Position numbers and translations under genes: made by a program. The notes under the pieces are model-generated. The model made no database searches and was not told where the DNA came from. It was given only the letters and a program-made list of their open reading frames with translations. From NCBI GenBank assembly GCA_965219875.1, contig CBDCOW010000006.1:62001-126000 (forward strand): a DNA stretch of 64,000 nucleotides, in the 5' to 3' direction. The stretch is from DAOUKH01 sp965219875. Its GTDB lineage: Bacteria > Chloroflexota > Dehalococcoidia > SHYB01. Positions 24,267 to 32,671 of the stretch are shown one piece after another. Within the stretch, counting starts at the first letter, position 1. Every line of letters starts with the position of its first letter.

Positions 24267-25346
24267 ATGGAAATCGGCATCATCGGGCTCCCCCGCAGCG
24301 GCAAGACCGCCGCTTTTACTGCGCTAACCAAGGTCCCGCCCTCGCCGAGCGGGAAGGCCAACATCGGTGTCGCCCACGTACCCGATCCCAGGCTCGGCCG
24401 CCTTGCCGAGATCTTCAAGCCTCGACGGGTGGTACAAGCCGAGGTCTCGTACGTCGACTTTCCCGGCCTCCCGGAGGGCTCGCAACGGCGGGGCATCGAG
24501 GGCGAGCAGCTCAACCGTCTGCAGCGCGTCGACGCCCTCCTTAATGTCGCGCGGGCCTTCGACAATCCCGCCGTGCCCCAACCCAACGGCGGCATCGACC
24601 CCTTCCGCGACATCGAGGCGATGGAGCTCGAGCTCGCCTTCTCCGACCTCGCCATCCTCGAACGGCGCGCCGCCAGGCTCGAGTCCGACGCGAAGTCGGA
24701 CAAGGCCCAAGTCCGCGAGGCCGCCAAGCGCGAGCGCCGGTGGCTCGAAGGCGTCAAGACCGCCCTCGAGGCGGGCCAACCCCTGCGCGCCCAGGAAACG
24801 ACCGCCGACCAAGTGCGCCACCTTGCCAACTTCCAGTTCCTCACCGCCAAGCCCATCCTCCACGCGCTCAACATCGGCGAGGAGGGGCTGGGCGAGGTGG
24901 AGGCCCTGGAAGCCGAGCTGGCTGCGCGCACCGGCGGGCCGAAGTCCACCGGCTTCGTGCTCGCGGCGGGCCTCGAGTCCGATCTGGCCATGATGGACCC
25001 CGGCGACGAGGCGGAGTTCCGCGAATCGCTCGACGCGGGGGAGTCGGGCCTGGCGCGCGGCATCCGCTGCTCCTACGACCTCCTCGGGCTCGTCTCCTTT
25101 CTTACCATCGGCGACGACGAGGTCCGGGCGTGGCCCGTCCCGGCGAACACCCCCGCCGTCCGCGCCGCCGGCAAGATTCACTCCGATCTGGAGCGCGGCT
25201 TCATCCGGGCCGAGGTCGTGCGCTACGAGGACCTCATCGACGCAGGCTCGCTGGCCGAGGCGCGGAAGCGCGGCGTCCTCCGCACCGAAGGCAAGACCTA
25301 CCCCGTTCAGGACGGCGACATCATGAACGTCCTCTTCAGCGTCTGA
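24267..25346 (+). CDS. ychF: YchF/Obg-like ATPase
   Basis: 359 aa from ATG 24267; a GTG/TTG-type extension to 24234 would lie inside the terminator. Walker A is GLPRSGKT at 7-14, the DxxG motif is VSYVDFPGLPEGSQRRG, and the base-recognition segment is ILHALNIGEEG, with NxxE in place of the NKxD of GTPases, the feature that gives this family ATP preference. A coiled-coil arm sits near 115-180 and a TGS domain at the C-terminus (GKIHSDLERGFIRAEVVRYE). It is linked to ribosomes and stress responses. The G1 region is somewhat shorter than in typical 363-aa members. Confidence 0.88.
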   Translation: MEIGIIGLPRSGKTAAFTALTKVPPSPSGKANIGVAHVPDPRLGRLAEIFKPRRVVQAEVSYVDFPGLPEGSQRRGIEGEQLNRLQRVDALLNVARAFDNPAVPQPNGGIDPFRDIEAMELELAFSDLAILERRAARLESDAKSDKAQVREAAKRERRWLEGVKTALEAGQPLRAQETTADQVRHLANFQFLTAKPILHALNIGEEGLGEVEALEAELAARTGGPKSTGFVLAAGLESDLAMMDPGDEAEFRESLDAGESGLARGIRCSYDLLGLVSFLTIGDDEVRAWPVPANTPAVRAAGKIHSDLERGFIRAEVVRYEDLIDAGSLAEARKRGVLRTEGKTYPVQDGDIMNVLFSV

Positions 25347-25354
25347 CACCTCTC

Positions 25355-25388
25355 GGCGGCGCCTCTCTTTTGGAAAGGAGGCGCCGCC
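25355..25388. terminator. Strong hairpin between convergent ychF and SIMPL genes
   Basis: Perfect 11 bp stem GGCGGCGCCTC (25355-25365) and GAGGCGCCGCC (25378-25388) with a 12-base loop. It lacks a downstream T run, but its place between two convergent stops fits a bidirectional terminator. Confidence 0.65.
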
Positions 25389-25406
25389 AACCCGTCCGAC
25401 TCCCGC

Positions 25407-26210
25407 CTACTCAATCGCGAAGACTACCTGCACGCCCACCCTGATCTCTTGTTGCCCGCCGCTGATCGGCGTAGACGCATCGGCGGCCACGGCGAAGGCC
25501 ACGGACTCCCTGGCGACGCGCGGCGCGCCGCCATACTGTGAGATGTACACCGGATCCCCCAGCGTGACGTTCATCACCGACGCGATCTGCTCAGCCTTGG
25601 CGGTGGCATCCTCCAACGCGAGCTTACGGGCCTCGACCTCCAAGGGCTGTGGATCGTCCACGGCGAGGCCAATCCCGTTGATGCGGACCGCGTCGCCGCC
25701 CGCCGCCGCTGCGGCGTCGATGATCCCGCCGACGGCGCCCAAGTCCCGAATCCTCGCCGTGGCGAAGTTCGACACCCGGTAGCCAACGATCTTCGGCGTC
25801 TGTTCGCCCCGAGGCCCTTCCTCGTACACCGTGACCGGCTGGATGGAGAAGTGCGTCGTCCTGATGTCATCCCCGGCGACGCCGCTGGTTCCTAGGCTAG
25901 CTATGACCGCGTCCATGGCCGAAGCCGCCTCGGCGCGCGCGTCGGCCACGGTGTCGGCCCGAGTCTCGACGCCGAAGCTCAGGTCGGCCACGTCGGGCGC
26001 GGCGGCGGCGGAACCCGTGCCATCAACCCAAATGCCGGTCTGCTGCGATCCGGACGCGCTCTCTTGGACCACGACCGGCGCCGGGGCCGGTGGCGCGGCG
26101 GTCGGGGCGTCTGAATCGTCTGACGTGCAGGCGGCGGCGAGCATCGCGGCCGCCCCGAGCATCGCCAGGACCATTAGCCAGCCGCGTTTCCATCCTCGTA
26201 GCAAAGACAT
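25407..26210 (-). CDS. SIMPL domain (DUF541) lipoprotein
   Basis: 267 aa. A basic N-terminus and hydrophobic segment end in the lipobox MLAAAC (Cys at about 28), so it is an exported lipoprotein. A short Asp/Ala/Pro linker is followed by the SIMPL domain: GIWVDGTGSAAAAPDVADLS, FGVETRADTVADARAEAASA, KLALEDATAKAEQIASVMNV. Family members sit in the cell envelope and their function is poorly known. It is downstream of the sigma/anti-sigma genes on the same strand. Confidence 0.85.
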   Translation of the reverse strand: MSLLRGWKRGWLMVLAMLGAAAMLAAACTSDDSDAPTAAPPAPAPVVVQESASGSQQTGIWVDGTGSAAAAPDVADLSFGVETRADTVADARAEAASAMDAVIASLGTSGVAGDDIRTTHFSIQPVTVYEEGPRGEQTPKIVGYRVSNFATARIRDLGAVGGIIDAAAAAGGDAVRINGIGLAVDDPQPLEVEARKLALEDATAKAEQIASVMNVTLGDPVYISQYGGAPRVARESVAFAVAADASTPISGGQQEIRVGVQVVFAIE

Positions 26211-26274
26211 CGCTATCCTCCCTTATGTCGCGTCGCCTTCGCGAGCTTTTCTCTTTTCTTCAGTTCGTCGCTGA

Positions 26275-27588
26275 TCATCGCCGCCTCAGGTACGACCACG
26301 CACCGAATGCGAGGATCACGGCAAGGAGCACGCCCGCCGCGATTTGCAGCGGCAGCCAGGGGAAGTCGCCGACCGACTCCGGCCGGGCCGTGGCGGCGGG
26401 CGGGCCTTGGTCGCCCTGCGGACCTCGTGGTCCGGCGACGCCGTCGGCGCCTTCAGCGACCGAAGGACCCTCCTCGCCCTGCACGCCTTGCGGGCCTTGA
26501 GCGCCTGCCGCGCCTCGCGGGCCAGATTCGCCGTCCGGCTGCGGGGGTTCGGCGGTCGGCGTGGCGGTCGCTGCCGGCGCGATGGTGGCGGTGGGTACTG
26601 CGGTCGCGGTCGGTATAGGCGTCGCGGTCGGCACAGCGGTCGCCGTAGGTGCCGGAGCCGGCGTTGCAGTTGGCACAGCCGTGGCGGCCGGTATGGACGT
26701 CGCGGTCGGCACGGCGGTGGCGGTCGGCGCCGGAGCCGCAGTGGATACCGGGGCCGCCGTTGGCTGAACGGCGATCACCAGTGCGGTCGCAGTTGGGGTA
26801 GCGGAGGCAGTTGGCTCGCCGAGAGGCGTCGGCATGCTTTCAGGAGTCGGCGTGACGGCCGCGCGTATCGCCGGCTCAGGCGTCGACGTAGGACTTGATG
26901 TAGCAGCCGGCGCGGCGGCGGCCCCGGACTCCGCGGGCCCCGGCGACGCCGTGGCGGCGGGCGCGCTGGTCGCGGCCGGGGCCGGGGCCGGCGTGGCGGT
27001 AACGACCATGATCATCGGCTCTGGTGTAGCAGTCGGCTCGGACAGCGCCGTGGCGCGAGGCGGCATGGCCTCCGGCGTAGGCGTCGCTGCCGGCACGGCG
27101 GTCACACGGAATGCGGCGGCCGGCGTAGGTGCGCCGGTCGCGGTCGGGGCCGGCATGGCCGTGGCAATCCTGATCTCTGGGGCCGGTGTGGCGGCCGGCG
27201 GGGCCGCGGCGAGCGGCGGGGTGTCCTCACCAGGCGGCCCGCCGTCGAACAGTCCCAACGTCCCGCCGATGATGGCGAAGACGAGCAGCGCCGCGGCACC
27301 CGCCGCAGCCGGCACAAACGCGGGGAGGCGGCGGACGGGTGCGGGGGCCTCGACCATGTCCGGCGTGAGCCGGAAGCTCCGCGTCGGCTCGACTTGAGGC
27401 GCGGCCCGTAGGGCCGTCACAGACGCCTTCATCTCCTCGAATTCTCTCCGCGCCTCCTGCGAGCGGTCGAGGATGCGTTCGAGCTCCGCCGCCTCCGCGT
27501 CGGACAGCCGCTCGTCGATGGCCAGCGAGAACAACTCCCGCCAGCGGCGACGCCGAGATGTGAACAGCCGGAGTATGGCTCTCATCAC
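26275..27588 (-). CDS. Putative membrane anti-sigma factor with Pro/Thr/Ala-rich and collagen-like outer region
   Basis: 437 aa, starting 10 bp after the ECF sigma stop. The N-terminus (REELFSLAIDERLSDAEAAE-like, correctly WRELFSLAIDERLSDAEAAE) resembles an anti-sigma cytoplasmic domain. A membrane span is at about 92-113 (AAGAAALLVFAIIGGTLGLF). The outer part is about 200 residues of PTATP/AP repeats, then a Gly-x-y stretch (GPRGAAGAQGPQGVQGEEGP) and a second span at about 412-430 with RRR at the end. Gene order and N-terminus support a role in holding the sigma factor. The repeat region probably spans the cell wall. No zinc HxxxCxxC motif is seen. Confidence 0.65.
   Translation of the reverse strand: MMRAILRLFTSRRRRWRELFSLAIDERLSDAEAAELERILDRSQEARREFEEMKASVTALRAAPQVEPTRSFRLTPDMVEAPAPVRRLPAFVPAAAGAAALLVFAIIGGTLGLFDGGPPGEDTPPLAAAPPAATPAPEIRIATAMPAPTATGAPTPAAAFRVTAVPAATPTPEAMPPRATALSEPTATPEPMIMVVTATPAPAPAATSAPAATASPGPAESGAAAAPAATSSPTSTPEPAIRAAVTPTPESMPTPLGEPTASATPTATALVIAVQPTAAPVSTAAPAPTATAVPTATSIPAATAVPTATPAPAPTATAVPTATPIPTATAVPTATIAPAATATPTAEPPQPDGESGPRGAAGAQGPQGVQGEEGPSVAEGADGVAGPRGPQGDQGPPAATARPESVGDFPWLPLQIAAGVLLAVILAFGAWSYLRRR
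26545..27215. repeat. Low-complexity coding repeats (Pro/Thr/Ala-rich)
   Basis: Imperfect repeats with GGCGTCGCGGTCGGCACGGC-like units inside the anti-sigma-like gene, coding for PTATAVPTAT-type peptides on the minus strand. Base composition is more GC-rich than the neighbours and open frames appear on both strands, which are shadows. Confidence 0.7.
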
Positions 27589-27598
27589 GCTTCCATCC

Positions 27599-28177
27599 TC
27601 ACTCTTTCAGACGATATTGGGCGGGCAGGAGTTCCGGACTGGCCCGAAACGCGTCCCGGACCTTCTCCCGCGCCCGGCTGAGCCGCGACTTCACCGTCCC
27701 CAGTGACGCCGCGACCGCCTCCGCTGTCTCCTCGTAGGAATAGCCCTCGATATCGATAAGCACCAGCACCGCCCGTTGATCGGGCGGCAGGGCCGCCACC
27801 GCAGCCATGATCGCGGCGTTGAGCTCCGCGTCGGTTGCGGCCTCTTCCGGGGACCGCCCGGTACTGGGCGGCGCCCAAGCACCCGCTTCGAGCATCTCGT
27901 CGAGCGAGGCTCCGCCCTTCCGTTTCGCCGCGCGAAGCTGGTCGCGGCAGACGTTCGCGGTGATCCGCAACAGCCAGGAGCGAAAGTTGCCGCCGCGGAA
28001 CGACCGCAGGCTCTTGAACGCGCTGGTGAAGGCGTCCTGGGCGGCGTCGTCCGCTGAAGCGGGGCCCACCATCCGGTAGGCGAGGCGATAGACCCGGCTC
28101 TGGTAACGCTCAACGAGCCGGTTGAAGGCGTCGAGGTCGCCTTCCCGGCTCAGCGCGATCAGTTCTTCGTCGTCCAT
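27599..28177 (-). CDS. RNA polymerase sigma factor, ECF (RpoE-like) family
   Basis: 192 aa from ATG 28177; a TTG at 28183 adds two residues. Region 2 is FNRLVERYQSRVYRLAYRMV to NFRSWLLRITANVCRDQLRA. Region 4 is ALPPDQRAVLVLIDIEGYSY with the helix-turn-helix SYEETAEAVAASLGTVKSRL. A probable anti-sigma protein starts 10 bp downstream, so the pair is a regulatory unit that may respond to envelope stress. Target promoters cannot be identified here. Confidence 0.92.
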   Translation of the reverse strand: MDDEELIALSREGDLDAFNRLVERYQSRVYRLAYRMVGPASADDAAQDAFTSAFKSLRSFRGGNFRSWLLRITANVCRDQLRAAKRKGGASLDEMLEAGAWAPPSTGRSPEEAATDAELNAAIMAAVAALPPDQRAVLVLIDIEGYSYEETAEAVAASLGTVKSRLSRAREKVRDAFRASPELLPAQYRLKE

Positions 28178-28264
28178 CGGCAACCGGTAGGGTAGGTCAG
28201 GAGGAGGCCGTGTTGAGGCTGGACCGGCGGTCGGGAGCGTCGAGACCGTGGCTCAGGCTTACCC

Positions 28265-28270
28265 TATAAT
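28265..28270 (+). promoter_or_regulatory. -10 box (TATAAT) at the start of lepB
   Basis: TATAAT ends 7 bp before ATG 28278. Transcription initiating at the usual distance would begin at or next to that ATG, giving a leaderless mRNA. No good -35 hexamer is visible (GAGACC at 28242-28247). Confidence 0.5.
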
Positions 28271-28277
28271 GTACGTC

Positions 28278-28421
28278 ATGGACGAGCCTTCCAACGAGCA
28301 GGAAACGCCGCAGGAGACCCAGAAGGCCGCGGACGGCTCCGAAATGGACGAGCCTTCCAACGAGCAGGAGACGCCTCGGGAGGCCACGCAGGAGGCCGAA
28401 AAGGCCGCTGACGGCTCCGAA
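28278..28421 (+). repeat. In-frame tandem duplication in the lepB 5' end
   Basis: Two copies of a unit beginning ATGGACGAGCCTTCCAACGA (28278 and 28344, 66 bp apart), coding for MDEPSNEQETP followed by diverged KAADGSE endings. The second copy is about 12 bp longer. Confidence 0.8.
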
Positions 28422-29072
28422 ACGGCTTCCCCCGAAAAAAGCCGGGCCATGCAGAGCCTTGTCATCACGCTCGTTCTCGCCGTGATCGTCTTCGCCCTCA
28501 TCTACACGTCCTTCCAGAACTACCAGGTGGAAGGGACGAGCATGACCCCCAACGTTGAAGACGGGCAATTCATCATCGTCAACAAGGCCGCCTACCGCAG
28601 ATTCAACTTCAAACCCATCTCCGATTGGCTGTTTTTCCTCGACCGCGACAAAGACGGCTACGTCGAGCCCTTCGGCGAGCCGCAACGCGGCGAGGTCATC
28701 GTGTTCAAGCGCGACGCCGAACCCGGCCGCAACTTCATCAAACGCGTCATCGGCATGCCCGGCGAGACCATCGAGGTGTGCGGTCAGGGCAACGCGGAAA
28801 GCAACCTCTGCAAGGACGCCCAGCCCGGCGCCGTCTTCGTCGACGGCATACGGCTCGACGAAGACTATCTGCCGAGGCTGGGCAACCGAGGCGTGCCGTC
28901 CACCGACATCCTACCCGGCAACTATTTTGTCTTCGGCGACGAGCGGGTGAACAGCTTCGACTCCCGGGCTTGGGGCATGCTCCCCCGCGGCAACATCATC
29001 GGCAAGGCCTGGTTCTCCTACTATCCGTTCGGCGCGACGGGCATCGTCACGTCCCACGACCCCATACCCTAG
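28278..29072 (+). CDS. lepB: Signal peptidase I
   Basis: 264 aa from ATG 28278; an in-frame ATG at 28269 is the alternative. An acidic, Gln/Glu-rich cytoplasmic N-tail of about 55 residues contains a tandem duplication. One membrane span follows (SLVITLVLAVIVFALIYTSF). The catalytic Ser is in YQVEGTSMTPNVEDGQFIIV, the general-base Lys in GRNFIKRVIGMPGETIEV, and GDERVNSFDSRAWGMLPRGN forms the last conserved box. It cleaves signal peptides outside the membrane. The enlarged acidic tail is unusual. Confidence 0.93.
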   Translation: MDEPSNEQETPQETQKAADGSEMDEPSNEQETPREATQEAEKAADGSETASPEKSRAMQSLVITLVLAVIVFALIYTSFQNYQVEGTSMTPNVEDGQFIIVNKAAYRRFNFKPISDWLFFLDRDKDGYVEPFGEPQRGEVIVFKRDAEPGRNFIKRVIGMPGETIEVCGQGNAESNLCKDAQPGAVFVDGIRLDEDYLPRLGNRGVPSTDILPGNYFVFGDERVNSFDSRAWGMLPRGNIIGKAWFSYYPFGATGIVTSHDPIP

Positions 29073-29099
29073 CCCGCGCCACCGCCGGAGGTTCCCGCC

Positions 29100-30530
29100 T
29101 TGTCCATGTCCATCGACTTTGCCGCCATGGACCGGGCGCTCAACCCCAAGACCGTGGCCGTACTGGGCGAGCGGACGTCGCGGGCCCACATGTTCCTTCC
29201 CGCACTCCGACGGCTCAAAGGGGCGCTCTACGCTGTCCAGCCCGACCCCGAAGAAGCCCGACGCATCACGGAGATGGGCTTCGAGTGCGTCCCCACCCTC
29301 GACGCCATCGGTGGGCCCGTCGATTACGTCATCGTCGCGCTTTCCCGGAAGTACGCCGCCGACGGGCTGCGCGAGTGCGCGCGGGCCGGCGTGGGCGGGG
29401 TGTGCATGTACACCGCGGGCTACGCCGAGACCGGCGAGCCGGACGGGGCCGAGGCCCAGGCCGAGATCGAGCGCATCGCTCGCGAGGCCTCCTTGGTCAT
29501 GCTCGGTCCCAACTGCATGGGCCTGCACAACCCCTCCCGCGGCGTCCGCTACCTCCCCTTCCAGCCGCTCTACGACGGCGGGTACGTCGGCTTCGCCAGC
29601 CAGAGCGGCTCCCACGGCAACTTCTTCTCGCTCGCCGCGCCCTACAACGGCCTCCCCATCAGCAAGATGATCAGCTTCGGCAACGGCGTGGTGCTGGAAA
29701 GCACCGACTACCTCAAATACTTCGGGCAAGACCCCCAGACCCGCGCCATCGTCCTCTACGTCGAAAGCGTCAAGGACGGCCGCCGCTTCCTCGACGTACT
29801 TCGGGAGGTGGCCGACCGCAAGCCGGTCATTCTCTGGAAGGGGGGCCGCACCGAGGACGGACGCCGGGCCGCGGCGTCGCACACCGCCGCGCTCGCCGAA
29901 TCGATGGCCATGTGGCGGGCGGCGGCGCAGCAGACCGGCGCGGTTCTCGTCACCTCGATTGAGGAGGCCCTCGACACCCTGCAGGTGATCGCAAAGCTCC
30001 CCGAGCTTCACGGCGCGGGCTGCGGACTCATCGGAGGTCAGGGCGGACAGTCCGTCGCCATCGCCGACGTCTTCGCCGAGCACGGCCTCCGCGTCCCGCC
30101 GCTCTCCGACGCGTCGAAGGCGGAGCTCGGCGCCTACTTCAAGCTCGTCGGAGCAAGCGCATCCAACCCCATCGACCTCGGCATGAACATGACCGACATC
30201 GACCGCACCCTCGACATTCTCAAAGCCGACCCCGTGATCGACGTCATCGGCATGCAGATCGGCATCCTCGCCACCGAGGAACGCCACCAAGGGATGCGGG
30301 CCGCCCACGTCCGCTCCATCAAGCGCACCGCCGCCCGCGGACGCAAGCCCGCCGTCGCCATCCCCTACTCCCTCCTCCCCTACGAGCACGCCGAAGTCCT
30401 GCGCGAGACCGAGCGCGAACTCCGCGACGCCGGCATCCCCTGCTTCCCCAGTTACCACCGAGCCGCCAAGGCTATCCGGAACGCCGTAGACTACCACCAA
30501 GCCCGCCGCGCCATCGCCGCCGCCGGCTAG
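29100..30530 (+). CDS. NDP-forming acyl-CoA synthetase-like protein (CoA-binding plus CoA-ligase domains)
   Basis: 476 aa from TTG 29100, which has GGAGG 8 bp upstream; ATG 29106 is possible. The N-terminal Rossmann CoA-binding domain is MDRALNPKTVAVLGERTSRA to LGPNCMGLHNP. Two flavodoxin-like succinyl-CoA-ligase domains follow, with GFASQSGSHGNFFSLAAPYN and the probable phosphohistidine in AAASHTAALAES near residue 260. The ATP-grasp beta subunit of acetyl-CoA synthetase (ADP-forming) is absent from the protein and its neighbours. It would join acids to CoA with a nucleotide only with a partner in trans. Otherwise it may be a CoA-binding regulator. Confidence 0.82.
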   Translation: MSMSIDFAAMDRALNPKTVAVLGERTSRAHMFLPALRRLKGALYAVQPDPEEARRITEMGFECVPTLDAIGGPVDYVIVALSRKYAADGLRECARAGVGGVCMYTAGYAETGEPDGAEAQAEIERIAREASLVMLGPNCMGLHNPSRGVRYLPFQPLYDGGYVGFASQSGSHGNFFSLAAPYNGLPISKMISFGNGVVLESTDYLKYFGQDPQTRAIVLYVESVKDGRRFLDVLREVADRKPVILWKGGRTEDGRRAAASHTAALAESMAMWRAAAQQTGAVLVTSIEEALDTLQVIAKLPELHGAGCGLIGGQGGQSVAIADVFAEHGLRVPPLSDASKAELGAYFKLVGASASNPIDLGMNMTDIDRTLDILKADPVIDVIGMQIGILATEERHQGMRAAHVRSIKRTAARGRKPAVAIPYSLLPYEHAEVLRETERELRDAGIPCFPSYHRAAKAIRNAVDYHQARRAIAAAG

Positions 30531-30574
30531 ACTATACTCCGCAGGCACCCGAGACCTTGGGGGCGGGCCCCGCT

Positions 30575-31009
30575 GTGACGACGTCGCAATCAACCAGGTA
30601 TTGGCTCGACCTCTTCTCACGAAAAACGTGGGGGGAATTTCGGCGAAATGGGGCAAAGGTTGCCGCATTCAGCCCCAAGCAAGCCAACCGAGCAGCAGTA
30701 CAGGTCGATGATGTACTCCTTTGCTACCTGACGGGAGGCAAGGCCGCTGGCCTCTCTAAGTTCGTCGGAACGCTCCGCGTAACCTCGCCTAGGTTCGAGG
30801 ACTCTACGCCGATCTACGAGGAGGAGATCTATCCCGATCGCTTTCACGTCGAAGCAACCACCCTCCTCGATTCCGATTCAGGAGTCCAAATTCACGACCT
30901 GGACGACCAGCTAACCAGGGACTGGACTGGATCTGTGCGACGCACGTTAAGGGAGTGGAAGCGAGAGGATGCCGAGGTAGTCATCGCCGCCTGTCGCAAG
31001 GCGGCCTAA
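30575..31009 (+). CDS. EVE-like domain protein
   Basis: 144 aa from GTG 30575 (GGGGGCGGG 7 bp upstream); TTG 30557 is possible. RYWLDLFSRKTWGEFRRNGA at the start, then VDDVLLCYLTGGKAAGLSKF and TLRVTSPRFEDSTPIYEEEI fit the PUA-like EVE fold, which binds modified bases in DNA or RNA. Stand-alone EVE proteins and fusions are common near restriction and toxin-antitoxin systems. GC content looks lower than in the flanking genes, which may mean recent acquisition. The assignment is by pattern, so moderate. Confidence 0.55.
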   Translation: MTTSQSTRYWLDLFSRKTWGEFRRNGAKVAAFSPKQANRAAVQVDDVLLCYLTGGKAAGLSKFVGTLRVTSPRFEDSTPIYEEEIYPDRFHVEATTLLDSDSGVQIHDLDDQLTRDWTGSVRRTLREWKREDAEVVIAACRKAA

Positions 31010-31022
31010 GGGGGAGGCCTGC

Positions 31023-32201
31023 ATGAGCCCTTACGCGAGCTACAAGAAGGGCGCCATCGTCGGGGCCTACGAGTACCCTCTGCGGAGCGCTCCCGGCAAG
31101 ACGGCGAACCAGGTGCAGGCGGAGTGTCTCTTCGCCGCGCTGGAAGACGCCGGCCTCGGTATCGGCGACGTCGACGGCCTCTGCTCGACGCGGATTCCGG
31201 GGATGCAGCCCATCGCCTTCGCCGAGCACCTCGGCCTGCGCCCCACATTCATGGACTCAACCGCGGTGGGCGGATCGAGCTTCGTGCTCTACCTGCTCCA
31301 CGCCCTCGACGCCATCGCCGCGGGCCGGGCCAACTGCGTCGCCATTGTCTACGGCAGCCTGCCCACCACCGAGGGACGCAAAATCGGCGCGCGGACGGCG
31401 GCCTCCGGCGGCGGCGAGCAGGCCGTCACCGACAGCTTCGAGACGCCGTGGGGCATCCCCCTCATCGGCACCTACGCCCTCAGCGCCCAGCGCCACATGC
31501 ACGACTACGGCACGACCCCGGAGCAGCTCGCCGAGGTCGGTGTGACCATGCGCCGCCACGCCGGTCTCAACCCCTACGCCAAGTACCGCGACCCCATCAC
31601 CGTCGAGGACGTGGTGAGCTCGCGGCTCATCTGCGACCCGCTGCACCTGCTCGACTGCTGCATCATCAGCGACGGTGGCGGCGCGATCATCGTGGCGAGC
31701 CCCGAGGTCGCCGCCCGCTGCAAGACGAGGCCCGTCTACGTCATGGGCGGCGCCGAGGCGCAGCAGAACACCAGCGGGGGCTACCGCGACTTCACCGTCT
31801 CCGCCGCGGCGTGGTCGGCCCCAGCGGCCTTCAAGCAGGCCGGCGTCTCCCACGACGACATCGACTTCTGCATGATCTACGACGCCTTCAGTATCAACGT
31901 CATCCTGACGCTGGAGGACGCCGGCTTCTGCAAGAAGGGCGAAGGCGGCGCATTCGTCGAGAACGGGCGCATCGGGCTCGGCGGCGCGCTGCCTATCAAC
32001 CCCGACGGCGGCGGGCTCTCCTCCTGCCACCCCGGGATGCGCGGCATGTTCCTGCTCGTCGAGGCCACCCGCCAACTGCGCGGCGACTTCGCCGGAACGG
32101 AGCGCCAGGTCGCCGACGCCAAGATCGCGATGGTGCACGGCATCGGCGGGTTCATGGGAACGCGCCACAGCGGCATCACCACCATCCTGACCACCGAGTA
32201 G
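31023..32201 (+). CDS. Thiolase-like protein (SCP-x/Ltp2 type) lacking the nucleophilic cysteine
   Basis: 392 aa from ATG 31023 with GGGGAGG upstream. The thiolase fold is clear (GAIVGAYEYPLRSAPGKTAN, MIYDAFSINVILTLEDAGFC, INPDGGGLSSCHPGMRGMFL). At the position of the catalytic Cys of thiolases the sequence is STAVGGSSFVLY, with no Cys; the C-terminal His of CHPG is kept. Proteins of this kind pair with a DUF35 OB-fold partner. In steroid side-chain degradation, Ltp2 with a DUF35 domain is a retro-aldolase. The OB-fold gene follows at 32230 and a MaoC-like hydratase is convergent at 32672. A similar set is at 46606-50165. Confidence 0.85.
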   Translation: MSPYASYKKGAIVGAYEYPLRSAPGKTANQVQAECLFAALEDAGLGIGDVDGLCSTRIPGMQPIAFAEHLGLRPTFMDSTAVGGSSFVLYLLHALDAIAAGRANCVAIVYGSLPTTEGRKIGARTAASGGGEQAVTDSFETPWGIPLIGTYALSAQRHMHDYGTTPEQLAEVGVTMRRHAGLNPYAKYRDPITVEDVVSSRLICDPLHLLDCCIISDGGGAIIVASPEVAARCKTRPVYVMGGAEAQQNTSGGYRDFTVSAAAWSAPAAFKQAGVSHDDIDFCMIYDAFSINVILTLEDAGFCKKGEGGAFVENGRIGLGGALPINPDGGGLSSCHPGMRGMFLLVEATRQLRGDFAGTERQVADAKIAMVHGIGGFMGTRHSGITTILTTE

Positions 32202-32229
32202 GCGCCGTCCCCACCGTGGAGAAACAATC

Positions 32230-32642
32230 ATGGCCGACTACCTGAAGCCGCTCCCCGTCCCCGAAGTCGAGACCGAGCCGTTCTGGGCCGCGTGCAAGGA
32301 GCATCGCCTCGACATCCAGCAGTGCGACGCCTGCAACACGTTCATCTCTACCCGAGGGCCATCTGCCCTCACTGCCACGGAACAAGCCTGACCTGGCGCG
32401 CCACCAGCGGCGCGGGGAAGGTGCACGCCTTCTCGGTGATCCGCCAGAGCGTCTCCCCCGGCTTCCGCGACGAGATTCCCTACGTCGTCGCCGTCATCGA
32501 GATCGACGACGCCGGCGGAGTGCAGATCATGTCCAACCTCGTCAACGTCGACCCGTCCGAAGTGCGCATCGGGATGCCGGTCAAAGTCCGCTTCGAGGAC
32601 GTGACCCCCGAGATCACCCTCCCCAAGTTCGAGCCCGCCTAA
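32230..32642 (+). pseudogene. Zinc-ribbon/OB-fold (DUF35) protein, frameshifted
   Basis: The frame from ATG 32230 reads MADYLKPLPVPEVETEPFWA and HRLDIQQCDACNTFI, the usual DUF35 N-terminus with the first CxxC. Then homology moves by -1 at about 32346-32352 to YPRAICPHCHGTSLTWR and VNVDPSEVRIGMPVKVRFED in the frame ending at 32642. Adding one T after TTCATCT gives the expected FIFYPRAICPHC and an intact protein of about 137 aa. DUF35 proteins bind acyl-CoA and stabilise thiolase-like partners; this one follows such a gene by 28 bp. An intact paralogue is at 49758. Confidence 0.82.
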
Positions 32643-32671
32643 GGGCCCGCTCCGTCGGGCGCGCGGAGCCT

